NCBI GenBank assembly: GCA_047619315.1
Contig: JBLHKB010000087.1
Location: 1 to 16,616, forward strand
Origin: JBCCRV01 sp047619315
GTDB taxonomy: Bacteria > Myxococcota_A > Polyangia > Polyangiales > Houyiibacteriaceae
Direction of reading: 5' to 3'
Length of the DNA stretch: 16,616 nucleotides
Below the pieces are notes generated by a model. That model did no database searches and had not been told where the DNA came from. It saw only the letters and a program-made list of their open reading frames with translations. The position numbers and the translations under genes are program-made. Positions within the stretch are counted from its first letter, which is position 1. The number at the start of each line of letters is the position of its first letter. Shown here piece by piece: positions 1 through 7,115 of this stretch.

Positions 1-478
1 GCGCTTTGGCGGTTTGCCATGCCGCGAAATTGCTGACGGCGGGGTAGAGAACTTTTCCGGCGCGGCAGAGATCTTCAACGGCACGTAGCGTTTCCGCCAG
101 GACTGTCTCTTCATCCCAGCGATGCAGATAGAGAAGATCGATGCGATCAGTCTGTAGTCTTCGAAGGCTGTCTTCGACGGCGGCGCGAATGTGGTAACGC
201 GATGATCCTCGGTCGTTGGGCCCAGTCCCCGTGGCAAAGTAGACCTTGGTGCCGATGACGAGCTGGTCGCGCTCCCCTTTGGTGAGTTCGCCAAGCATCC
301 GCTCCGACTCACCCTTGTTGTAGATGTTCGCCGTGTCGAAGTGGTTGATGCCCGCGTCTCTCGCCGCGTAATAGAGTGCCTTGCTCATTGTGGCGTTGGC
401 GTCGCCACCAAAGCTCATGGTGCCCATTGTGAGGGCGGAAACGCGCAGCCCAGTTTGGCCAACAAACACTGTCTTCAT
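1..478 (-). CDS. Aldo/keto reductase, C-terminal part beyond window edge
   Basis: NAD(P)H-dependent aldo/keto reductase with a (beta/alpha)8 barrel, reducing aldehydes or ketones in the cytoplasm; the substrate cannot be predicted. The ATG at 478 opens MKTVFVGQTGLRVSALTMGT, the standard N-terminus of the family. The first 159 residues are visible and the frame runs off the left edge, so about half of a normal 300-330 residue protein is missing. The catalytic tetrad is readable: Asp48 and Tyr53 (FDTANIYNKGESE), Lys78 (IGTKVYF) and His119 (LLYLHRWDE). The SRYHIRAAVEDSLRRLQTDR helix and a downstream VSNF motif are also typical. It lies 72 bases after the rhodanese gene on the same strand and could be co-transcribed. 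No strong ribosome-binding site is visible. The family is certain; the specificity is open. Confidence 0.93.
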   Translation of the reverse strand, partial: MKTVFVGQTGLRVSALTMGTMSFGGDANATMSKALYYAARDAGINHFDTANIYNKGESERMLGELTKGERDQLVIGTKVYFATGTGPNDRGSSRYHIRAAVEDSLRRLQTDRIDLLYLHRWDEETVLAETLRAVEDLCRAGKVLYPAVSNFAAWQTAKA

Positions 479-550
479 GACGCGAGAGTGCTTCGCTTTT
501 GAAGGACGTCAAACCGTGTTGTTAGTTGAAGCGTGAAGAGCGAGGCGCAC

Positions 551-1012
551 CTAGTTCTCATCGAGGAAGAGCCCAAAGAAGCGGTTGTACGGATGCACGT
601 GCTGGGTCGTGCCTTCTTCATTCTCGATGGGGCGGCCGGCGTTCGCCCAAGCGAAGATGCCACCATCCAGGTTGAGCACCTGAAAGCCCTCGCGCTGGAG
701 CCGCTCGGCGTAGTCAGCGCTTCGAACTCCCAGGGAGCAATAGACGACGACCTCCTGGTCCGGGGACGGCGCATGTCCGACGCGAAGAGCGCCCTGAAGA
801 TGGCTCTCGTCGTACTCTTCGGCTGTACGCACATCGATGAGGGTCACATCGCCCCGTTCAAGTCTCGTGGCTAGCGATGCGCTGTCGATCCAGCGGACGT
901 CGGGGTATGAGAGCGCCAGCCAAGGGCGAAACGAGGACGCGTCCATCGCACTCACAACCCAGGCAAAAGCGAGGGCCACGAGGAGCGAAACGATAGCGAT
1001 GCGTCGTTTCAC
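551..1012 (-). CDS. Membrane-anchored single-domain rhodanese
   Basis: A 153-residue protein starting at GTG. Residues 4-22 form a hydrophobic segment after KRR, either a signal peptide or an N-terminal membrane anchor, so the domain should act in the periplasm or at the membrane. The rhodanese domain spans about residues 38-130: the LIDVRTAEEYDESHLQGA motif (CH2A region), the catalytic Cys92 in the loop VVYCSLGVRSA, and LDGGIFAWANAGRP near the end. The loop C-S-L-G-V-R-S keeps the Cys and the Arg used to bind sulfane sulfur, so sulfurtransferase activity is plausible. A C-terminal tail (HVHPYNRFFGLFLDEN) follows the domain. The gene starts about 20 bases after the terminator of the outer-membrane protein gene, so it probably has its own promoter, which I could not identify. 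Confidence 0.88.
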   Translation of the reverse strand: MKRRIAIVSLLVALAFAWVVSAMDASSFRPWLALSYPDVRWIDSASLATRLERGDVTLIDVRTAEEYDESHLQGALRVGHAPSPDQEVVVYCSLGVRSADYAERLQREGFQVLNLDGGIFAWANAGRPIENEEGTTQHVHPYNRFFGLFLDEN

Positions 1013-1023
1013 GTACTCAGCTT

Positions 1024-1059
1024 AAAGAAAAAAGCACCCTTGCCGAGGCAATGGGTGCT
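1024..1059 (-). terminator. Rho-independent terminator of the outer-membrane protein gene
   Basis: Read on the minus strand, AGCACCC pairs with GGGTGCT (1053-1059 with 1033-1039), an inner TTGC/GCAA extends the stem, and the loop is CTCG. The stem is followed directly by a T-rich run (1032 down to 1024, T5-C-T-T-T). It sits 19 bases after the stop of the gene at 1078-2601 and just before the rhodanese start, so it separates the two transcripts. Confidence 0.85.
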
Positions 1060-1077
1060 CTTTTCGCGGACTCGAAA

Positions 1078-2601
1078 CTAGAACGCGAGGCGCTCCATAG
1101 CGGCGGCGGCCTGCGCTTCGTCGCTTGAGCTGGCTCTAATCTGAGTAACAAGAGCTGCGGGTCGGAACTGAACGCCGAGGTTGAACTGGCTGTTCTCGTT
1201 GTAGATGAAGTTCTCGAAGCTTCCGTCGCTGTCTGGGTAGAACGAGAGAGTGCTGTAGCCGATGGTCGTGGTGAGGTAGGAAGTCCAGTCCCAACCAACG
1301 CTGGCGGAGAACGACGTGATCGTTGTCGAGTGCGTCGGGCTGGTGTCTGCCACAGTGATAGGCTGACCGTTGGCGGTGACGACCTGATCCGTCGGGAGGT
1401 ACGTCGTGTTGTTTGGACGATTGACGAGCCAGAACGCTGCGAAGCTTGCGCTGATGGTCAAGTGGTTGATCGGAACGAACGCCACGAACACTGCGACGGA
1501 AGGCTGATGGCGTACAAGGTTGCCACCAGTGCAGGCCGCGGTTCCGAAGTTGGTCGCGTCTGGCGTGATGGAGCCGACGGGACAAGCGCTCTGGCTACCT
1601 GCGTTGCGTACGGCGAGAGGCTGACCAGTGACGTCTGTTCCTGTGTTGTCCGCACCGGAGGTGCCTTCGCGGAGACGACGTTGTCCATCGTGGTGAGTCC
1701 ACAACGTGTATGCGACGGCACCACCAACGATAAGACCATCAAGGACATCGAAGACCTTGATGGCGCCGATTCGAGCGGTCGGTCCAAGGAGACGGCTTTG
1801 ACCACGGCTGAGCTGGCTCGTTGGAAGACGAACTGCAAGAGAGGGAGCGAGAATCACACCGCCGGGGCGCCACGTAGGCGCGAATGTGGTGTCGAGCTGA
1901 AGGTCACCCCACTCAAGGTCGCGGCCTTCAGGCGTCAGGTTCGAGTCGGTGAGTTCGACTTCGAGCGACATCCGTGCGCCGATCGACACGACAGGGGTGA
2001 GGATGTAGCGAGGTGAAGTGCTGAAGCTCATGGACATGAAGGGGTTGTACGTTGGGCGGTGCTGCGGGCGCATCGAATCAACGCTGAGGTTGTTGGACCA
2101 GTTGATGGGGAACGTCCAAGGAACGCCCTGACCACCGGTCACGGAAGCGAGACGCTCTGCCGCGGAAAGAGTACCGCCGCCGTGGCCGTCTTCTTCTTCA
2201 GCGCTATCGGCTGCTGCTGCAGTGTCCTCGACGGCAACGGTCGCTTCAGCCTCGGCCTGTTGCAGGTCGTTCCGCGTCTGGGCTTCAGGAGATGCTGTGC
2301 CGAGTCCGCCAGCCGGGTCACTCACTGGCGCACTGACCTCGGGCTCAGGTTCACTGACCTCGGGCTCAGGCTCCGCGACGGGCGCGATGACAGGCTCCAC
2401 AACGGGCTCTGCGACGGGCTCGCTGACCTCGGGCTCAGGCTCTGCGACGGGCTCGCTGACCTCGGGCTCAGGCTCTGCGACGGGAGCGATCTGCTCAGGC
2501 GCAGGAGCGTCGGTGGGGGGAGCCACTTCGGCAGGCACGTCTTGGGCGTGCGCCGGAAGGGCAATCATGAGCGCTAAGGTAAGAAGGGGGACGTACTTCA
2601 C
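1078..2601 (-). CDS. Secreted Pro/Glu-repeat protein, probable outer-membrane beta-barrel
   Basis: A 507-residue protein; function not recognised. The GTG start has GGAGAG seven bases upstream. Residues 1-19 are a clear signal peptide ending AHA before Gln20. Residues about 27-95 are a Pro/Glu/Val/Ala repeat of units like PVAEPEPEVSE, resembling the extended periplasm-spanning segments of TonB-like proteins. A short acidic, Ala-rich stretch (about 105-145) follows. From about residue 155 the sequence alternates polar and hydrophobic residues with many aromatic, Thr and Ser positions (for example YILTPVVSIGARMSLEVEL, LTTTIGYSTLSFYPDS), as expected of amphipathic strands in an outer-membrane barrel; the last residue is Phe. 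Resemblance to the MetA-type phenol-degradation transporter fold is possible but weak. It is monocistronic: a divergent gene upstream and a strong terminator downstream. Barrel assignment is inference. Confidence 0.82.
   Translation of the reverse strand: MKYVPLLTLALMIALPAHAQDVPAEVAPPTDAPAPEQIAPVAEPEPEVSEPVAEPEPEVSEPVAEPVVEPVIAPVAEPEPEVSEPEPEVSAPVSDPAGGLGTASPEAQTRNDLQQAEAEATVAVEDTAAAADSAEEEDGHGGGTLSAAERLASVTGGQGVPWTFPINWSNNLSVDSMRPQHRPTYNPFMSMSFSTSPRYILTPVVSIGARMSLEVELTDSNLTPEGRDLEWGDLQLDTTFAPTWRPGGVILAPSLAVRLPTSQLSRGQSRLLGPTARIGAIKVFDVLDGLIVGGAVAYTLWTHHDGQRRLREGTSGADNTGTDVTGQPLAVRNAGSQSACPVGSITPDATNFGTAACTGGNLVRHQPSVAVFVAFVPINHLTISASFAAFWLVNRPNNTTYLPTDQVVTANGQPITVADTSPTHSTTITSFSASVGWDWTSYLTTTIGYSTLSFYPDSDGSFENFIYNENSQFNLGVQFRPAALVTQIRASSSDEAQAAAAMERLAF
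2418..2483 (-). repeat. Two perfect tandem copies of a 33-base coding repeat
   Basis: Positions 2418-2450 and 2451-2483 are identical 33-base units, each encoding the 11 residues PVAEPEPEVSE inside the secreted protein. Diverged partial copies continue on both sides, roughly 2330-2490. Perfect identity between neighbours suggests recent duplication by slippage or unequal recombination, so the copy number may vary between strains. Confidence 0.9.
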
Positions 2602-2964
2602 GAAGGTCTCTCCGAAGGGTTCGCTAACGAACAGGAACCGCCCTTCTCTGCCAGAAGGAGCGTCTTTGTCAACGCCCCAGGTATTAGGGAGCCGACGGGC
2701 TGAGGGCTGTCATGGAACGCACGACATGCTGGGGGGAATTAGTTGCAACGGGATGTAGAGCAAGCGTTATGCCAGCTTGCCCTCTTTCTAATCAAGGTCT
2801 TCAATTTGAAGTCTTTTGGCACTAATTGCGGTCTGAGGGGTCCTGACGTGGGCCACCGTGAGCTCAGTCCGAGGGGCATGCGAGCGATGCCTTTTCGAAA
2901 ATGAGAGTAGTTACGGGCCCTTAGCATCCGTAAGAAGGTTGACGGGAAATCCTTGAGGGATGGT
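2602..2964. other. Divergent intergenic region with several dyads
   Basis: Separates the outer-membrane protein gene (minus) and the flavoprotein gene (plus) and should hold both promoters. No gene is seen. It is clearly more AT-rich than its surroundings, mainly at 2735-2830. Dyads visible are GTTCG-CTAA-CGAAC at 2619-2632 in the leader of the minus-strand gene, GCAAGC/GCTTGC with a 9-base spacer at 2760-2780, the perfect 13-base palindrome CTTCAATTTGAAG at 2799-2811, GGCAT/ATGCC at 2875-2891 followed by TTTT, and the palindrome TTTTCGAAAA at 2892-2901. A consensus -35 hexamer TTGACA reads on the minus strand at 2672-2667, but the hexamer 17 bases downstream (AGAGAA) is a poor -10, so no promoter is called. 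Confidence 0.5.
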
Positions 2965-3633
2965 GTGAAAGTGCCACGCTACTGGATGCCTGCGATGACC
3001 CCGTTGGACTTTGAAGCGCGATCTCCTGAAGAAAGTCTTAGTCGGGCCGAAGCGTTTCGGGAAAATCTCTCCCGGCGGCGATCGGTTCGGGAGTATTCGA
3101 CGCGCGAGATTCCGCTGGAGGCCGTTCGCTCGTGCATCGATGCCGCGTCCACGGCACCGAGCGGAGCGCACAAGCAACCTTGGACTTTTGTCCTGGTCAG
3201 CGATCCCACCACGAAGTCAGCCATTCGCGAGGCCGCGGAAGAGGAAGAGCGGGCGTTTTACAGTGGTCGAGCGCCCGATGGATGGCTGGAAGATCTGGCT
3301 GCTTTTGGCACTGGCCCAGAGAAGCCGTTCTTGGAAGAGGCACCCGCTCTCATCGTGGTCTTTGCTCAGCGAACGGGAGCGGAAGGCGAGCGTCACTACT
3401 ATGTGAATGAGTCCGTCGGCATCGCGACCGGGCTTCTCATAGCGGCGCTTCATGACGCGGGCTTTGCCACGTTGACCCACACCCCAAGCCCAATGAAGTT
3501 CTTGGCGGAGCTTCTCAAACGCCCGGACCATGAGCGGCCATTTTTGCTAATCCCGGTCGGCTACCCCGCAGAGGACTGCGAAGTACCAGACATCGCACGC
3601 AAGACGCGCGATGAGTACTTGGTCGAGGTTTAG
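2965..3633 (+). CDS. Nitroreductase-fold flavoprotein of the iodotyrosine deiodinase type
   Basis: FMN-dependent nitroreductase-superfamily protein, 222 residues from GTG 2965. That start is preferred because GAGGG lies five bases upstream; TTG 2953 or ATG 2986 are alternatives. The core is RRSVREYSTREIPLEAV, then TAPSGAHKQPWTFVLV (FMN phosphate and ribityl region), then EEEERAFYSGRAPDGWLEDL, KPFLEEAPALIVVF, ESVGIATGLLIAALHDAGFATLTHTPSP and a C-terminal VGYPAEDCEVPD. This order matches iodotyrosine deiodinase (IYD) rather than NfsB or classic nitroreductases. The three residues that grip the amino-acid end of halotyrosine in human IYD (Glu157, Tyr161, Lys182) have counterparts at Glu95, Tyr99 and Lys120 here. 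Reductive dehalogenation of halotyrosines, or flavin reduction of related phenols, is therefore a reasoned inference. The stop overlaps the stop of the convergent kinase gene. Confidence 0.9.
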   Translation: MKVPRYWMPAMTPLDFEARSPEESLSRAEAFRENLSRRRSVREYSTREIPLEAVRSCIDAASTAPSGAHKQPWTFVLVSDPTTKSAIREAAEEEERAFYSGRAPDGWLEDLAAFGTGPEKPFLEEAPALIVVFAQRTGAEGERHYYVNESVGIATGLLIAALHDAGFATLTHTPSPMKFLAELLKRPDHERPFLLIPVGYPAEDCEVPDIARKTRDEYLVEV

Positions 3634-5708
3634 ACTCGAGGCCCCTCGAACGAAACGGTCGGGGCTGAAACACCCTCGCGTGCCAGGACTCGGCGAACGG
3701 TCAACGCAAGCAGCTCGGGATCGACAGGCTCCAGCAAAAAAGCCTCAACCCCCAGGGCCGAGAGGACTTGCCAATCAGAGGCTGAGCCGACGGCCGAAAA
3801 GACGACGATCGGCGGAGGTACATCGTGGTTTGCCCGCAGCGTGCCGGCGAACTCGATGCCATTCATGTCGCTGAGCTGCATGTCCATCACAACGAGATCC
3901 GGACGTCGCTCTCGAATGCTGGCTAAGGCCGCGACTCCCCCCGTTGCCGTGTGCACCGTCGCGCCTTCGACCTGCTGCATAATGCTCTGGCGTGTCTCGC
4001 CGCGGGACCGGTCTACGGATTGAACAAGCAGCACTTCGGCGGAGCGTGGAACCTGAGCTCGTTTCGTATGAGCATCGAGGAGCGCACGCCGAAACGCCTT
4101 GGTGGTCTCGAAGCGTGCGTCCGGAGACTTCGCCAGGGCGCGTGAGATGACATCGTCGAAGGCGCTGAGGCCAAGGCTTGCTGGCAGCACGGGGAGAGGT
4201 GCCGCGCGATGGAGGGCAAGAACTTCGAGAGGCGTCCCGCCTTGGTAGGGAAGCTCACCGGTCAAAAGTTCGTAGGTGAGGATTCCCAGCGAGTAAATGT
4301 CGATGGAGTGGGCCGTGGCCTCACGGATCGTTTCCGTGACGCGCTCGGGCGCGTAGTAGCCCGGGGTTCCTCCCATGCTCGCGCCGTCAGCCCACGTCGC
4401 AGACGTGCGCACCAAACCGAAGTCCGCAAGACGAACCTGGTGTGCGGGTCCGATAAGAATATTGCTGGGCTTGATGTCCCCGTGGACCAGCCCCGCGGAA
4501 TGAATCGCTTCGAGACCACGGGCCGCCTGGTCGACGATGGCGATGGCCTCGTCAAGTATGATGGGACCACCGCCGATGCGATCCTCGAGGGTATGCCCGG
4601 GGACGTTCTCCATAACGAGGTAGGCGTGAGGCGGGCGTGTTCCCACGTCGTAAACCTGGACGACGTTTGGGTGAGTCACACGCGCCATTGCCCGCGCTTC
4701 GAGGAGGAGCTCAGCCGTTCCTCCCTGTATGAATTTGATGGCGACATCCCGTTGGAGCTCTGAATCACGCGCTAATATGACCGTTCCGTGGGAACCTCGG
4801 CCGATTACGGATTCGGCGATGTATCGATCCGCGAGTTTTTCGCCTGGCCGCATCGGAGCTTCGCTTCGTTCCACGGACGGCTTTGGATTGCGGGCCTCTT
4901 GCAGTTCGCGGAGCAGGTCGCCTGCGCTTTCGGGGCGGTCGTTAACGTCAAGGGCCAGGCAGCGCGTAAGGAACGCTTCGAGTTGCGTGCTGAGCTCGGG
5001 CCGGTATTCGCGCAGCGGTGTGCGTGGCGCCTGCATCAAGGCGCGTATGGCATCCGCCACTCCGTAGCCTTCCATGGCGACAGGCGGATGAGCGGTGAGA
5101 AGAAAGTAGAGGATGCTGCCAACCCCGTAGAGGTCAGTGCGTGGGTCGCGGTCGTCTCGGAGAAAAAGCTCAGGACTTGTGAAGGGACTGGGCCCTGCTT
5201 GAATATCGCTTGTCGAAGAGCTGTGGCCGCCACCCAAACTTGCACGACCGAATCCGATTAACTTGGCCCCGCCCTTTTTGTTCATGAGGACAAAATCGGG
5301 GAGCATGCGCCGGTGGACGAAGCCGCGTTTGTGCGCGAGCACGAGCGCCTCGGCGAGTGACTCAGCGATATCGCACGCCTCATCGACGTCCATCGGCGTT
5401 TTCAGAAAACTTGAGAGCGGCTCGGCGTCTAGCCCTTCCATGACAAGGTAAGGGTCGTCTTCGTCGAGCACGACGTCGTAAACCTGAAGCAGTGTTTCAT
5501 GCGCCAGGGCCCCGAGAATACGAGCCTCACGCTCGTAGCGTCGAAGCGTTCTTTCATTTCGGGTGTCGTGCAGACACTTCACCGTCACGGGTCGTCGGAG
5601 GCGCTCGTCGTACGCGTTGTAGTATGTGCCCGTGCTCTCGTCGTGCGCGAGAGACTGCTTCAATCGATAGCGCCCACCGAGAAGCTCGCCGACTTTTCTC
5701 CAACGCAT
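3630..5708 (-). CDS. Tandem pseudokinase-Ser/Thr kinase with atypical C-terminal receiver domain
   Basis: A 692-residue soluble protein with three domains. Domain 1 (about 12-270) is a Hanks-type kinase fold that looks inactive: the glycine loop is lost (LAHDESTGTYY), HRD reads His-Arg-Arg (132-134), the catalytic-loop Lys and Asn are Leu136 and Phe139, and DFG reads GFG (152-154). Lys44 survives. Domain 2 (about 295-548) looks active: GRGSHG loop 303-308, Lys325, Glu337, HGDIKPSN (Asp411, Asn416) and DFG 429-431. Gly in place of the HRD Arg makes it a non-RD kinase. Domain 3 (about 558-677) is receiver-like and keeps the phospho-acceptor Asp609 and Ser638, but the acidic pair is Gln-Ser and the conserved Lys is Glu660. 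No membrane span is seen. I start at ATG 5708, right before the kinase fold; the frame is open to a TTG at 5804, which would sit at the foot of a hairpin. It follows another kinase gene. Confidence 0.92.
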   Translation of the reverse strand: MRWRKVGELLGGRYRLKQSLAHDESTGTYYNAYDERLRRPVTVKCLHDTRNERTLRRYEREARILGALAHETLLQVYDVVLDEDDPYLVMEGLDAEPLSSFLKTPMDVDEACDIAESLAEALVLAHKRGFVHRRMLPDFVLMNKKGGAKLIGFGRASLGGGHSSSTSDIQAGPSPFTSPELFLRDDRDPRTDLYGVGSILYFLLTAHPPVAMEGYGVADAIRALMQAPRTPLREYRPELSTQLEAFLTRCLALDVNDRPESAGDLLRELQEARNPKPSVERSEAPMRPGEKLADRYIAESVIGRGSHGTVILARDSELQRDVAIKFIQGGTAELLLEARAMARVTHPNVVQVYDVGTRPPHAYLVMENVPGHTLEDRIGGGPIILDEAIAIVDQAARGLEAIHSAGLVHGDIKPSNILIGPAHQVRLADFGLVRTSATWADGASMGGTPGYYAPERVTETIREATAHSIDIYSLGILTYELLTGELPYQGGTPLEVLALHRAAPLPVLPASLGLSAFDDVISRALAKSPDARFETTKAFRRALLDAHTKRAQVPRSAEVLLVQSVDRSRGETRQSIMQQVEGATVHTATGGVAALASIRERRPDLVVMDMQLSDMNGIEFAGTLRANHDVPPPIVVFSAVGSASDWQVLSALGVEAFLLEPVDPELLALTVRRVLAREGVSAPTVSFEGPRV

Positions 5709-5785
5709 TTCGGGAGCGTTGTGGGAGAGCGGCCTGTGGTCAAAGCTTTTCGAGAGTCGCAGCGATGTGTCGCTGGAACTTCTAC

Positions 5786-5801
5786 CACCCCAGACGGGGT
5801 G
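5786..5801 (-). other. Hairpin between the two kinase genes
   Basis: A perfect six-base stem CACCCC/GGGGTG with a four-base loop begins 16 bases after the stop of the upstream kinase gene. No T-run follows, so it is not a standard terminator. It could stabilise the upstream message or lower expression of the downstream gene. It also argues against the TTG at 5804 as the start of the downstream gene. Confidence 0.4.
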
Positions 5802-5816
5802 CAAAGCCGGCAGATC

Positions 5817-7115
5817 TTACTTACGCCGACGGCGGCGAAGCACCCGAGTCACCTTGCGAACGATGTCGATGACATCAGACCCGCTCGGAACAGCCTCGGA
5901 AGCCCCAGCGCGTAGCATTTGGCTCAGCTCCCCGATATCAGAGGAAGACACCGCCACGATCACAGGATGGTTGGCACACAGAGCAGCGACCAGGTCGACT
6001 GTCGGGGACATGAGAAAAACGGCATCGAGGGAATTTTGAAGGTCCGGTGACCCCTCCTCGACAATTTGCACCTGAACCCCCGCCACTGAGAGGGCCAGAT
6101 GCTGAGCGTCGTCAAGGGGACCCACCCAGAGGAGTCGACCGAGGGTCATTAGCGGACTCACTGGCGCCGGGTGAACGCTCGGCGAGCTCACCATTCGAGA
6201 CGTACGCCCATGACTCTCTGCGCTTTCGGAGCGACCACTCATGCGCTCTGGTGCACGAGCGTCCAGACGGCGAAGGCGGTCGACGACGGAGGAAGCTGTC
6301 GGGCGCGTCGCTGGGTTCTTATCGAGCATCTCCATGAGCAGGTCGTCAAGGGAACCATGCACCTCGATATCTGGATAAGCGGCTCGAATCGATTTCGCTG
6401 GAGCGAACAGATGTCGCGAGAGCAGGACCGCGGGTTCGCCCCGGAATGGTCCCTGGCTTGTGAGCATTTCGTAAAGGATGCAGCCGAGCGCGTAGACGTC
6501 GCAGGGTGGGCCCACAACGTCCGCCCGGCACTGCTCCGGTGACATGTAGTCCGGGGTTCCGGAAAGAACGCCTTCTTGGGTCAGCCTGCCCGTCGTCGCA
6601 TCCCCCTCCGTCGCAAAGGCCAGTCCAAAGTCGACGAGCACGATTCTCTCTACGCCGCTCACGTTGGTGTCGAAGAGAATGTTCTCGGGTTTGAGGTCAC
6701 GATGAACGAGAGGAAGGCGCGCTGTCGCGTCGAGGATCTCGGCGATCTCAAGGGCGATCGAAATCGCACGCGGCTGCTTAAGAGGCGGCTTATCAAAATC
6801 GACGAGGTCGCGTAGCGTTGGACCGGTGAGTAGCTCCATGGCGATGTAAAGGAGACCACCTTCATCGCCGTATTCGAGAATCTGAACGACGCCAGCGTGC
6901 TTCACCGACGCGGTGACTCGTGCCTCACGGAGGAAACGTTTTCGCGCGCGCTCAGAGCTCGCCTTCTCCGGGAGGATGATCTTGACAGCGACGTCACGTC
7001 CAAGGCCGACCTGCTCCGTGCGAAAGACAGCGCCCATCCCTCCAATGCCGATTCGGTCCAGCACCTTGTAGCGACCCGCGATGAGGTCGCCAATCGCGGG
7101 TAGCGCGGTGCTCAC
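5817..7115 (-). CDS. Ser/Thr protein kinase with receiver-like C-terminus lacking phospho-acceptor
   Basis: A 432-residue Hanks-type kinase. Kinase domain about 15-283: glycine loop GIGGMG (23-28), Lys45, Glu64, HRDLKPEN with Asp140 and Asn145, DFG 162-164, and SGTPDYMSPEQ as the activation-segment end, so it should be active. A short Ser/Arg-rich linker (about 290-322) leads to a receiver-like domain (about 326-427) with the expected fold pattern (LLWVGPLDD, DAVFLMSP, VIVAVSSSD, MLRAGASEAVP). At the phospho-acceptor position there is no Asp, and the acidic pair and switch Lys are also missing, so it cannot work as a normal receiver. It ends in a basic tail (RRRRRK) and has no membrane span, unlike PknB-type kinases. 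GTG start with GAGG seven bases upstream; the start overlaps the cyclase stop in GTGA, indicating translational coupling to the membrane sensor. Confidence 0.95.
   Translation of the reverse strand: MSTALPAIGDLIAGRYKVLDRIGIGGMGAVFRTEQVGLGRDVAVKIILPEKASSERARKRFLREARVTASVKHAGVVQILEYGDEGGLLYIAMELLTGPTLRDLVDFDKPPLKQPRAISIALEIAEILDATARLPLVHRDLKPENILFDTNVSGVERIVLVDFGLAFATEGDATTGRLTQEGVLSGTPDYMSPEQCRADVVGPPCDVYALGCILYEMLTSQGPFRGEPAVLLSRHLFAPAKSIRAAYPDIEVHGSLDDLLMEMLDKNPATRPTASSVVDRLRRLDARAPERMSGRSESAESHGRTSRMVSSPSVHPAPVSPLMTLGRLLWVGPLDDAQHLALSVAGVQVQIVEEGSPDLQNSLDAVFLMSPTVDLVAALCANHPVIVAVSSSDIGELSQMLRAGASEAVPSGSDVIDIVRKVTRVLRRRRRK

Noticed and set aside
2644..2672. Sigma70 promoter with TTGACA on the minus strand before the outer-membrane protein gene
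   Set aside because: The -35 is perfect but the hexamer at 17-base spacing (AGAGAA) matches TATAAT poorly; kept only as a note in the intergenic entry.
2222..2758. Open frame on the plus strand rich in Ser/Gly/Thr repeats
   Set aside because: It is the antisense shadow of the Pro/Glu repeat in the secreted protein, whose signal peptide, ribosome-binding site and terminator all support the minus strand.
2817..2829. Sigma54-like promoter TGGCAC-TAA-TTGC upstream of the flavoprotein gene
   Set aside because: Both boxes look right but the spacing between GG and GC is 8 bases instead of 10, which abolishes sigma54 recognition.
3630..5708. Possible frameshift or assembly error explaining the degenerate first kinase domain
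   Set aside because: The frame stays open throughout and the fold pattern is continuous; the losses are single-residue substitutions at catalytic positions, not a shift.
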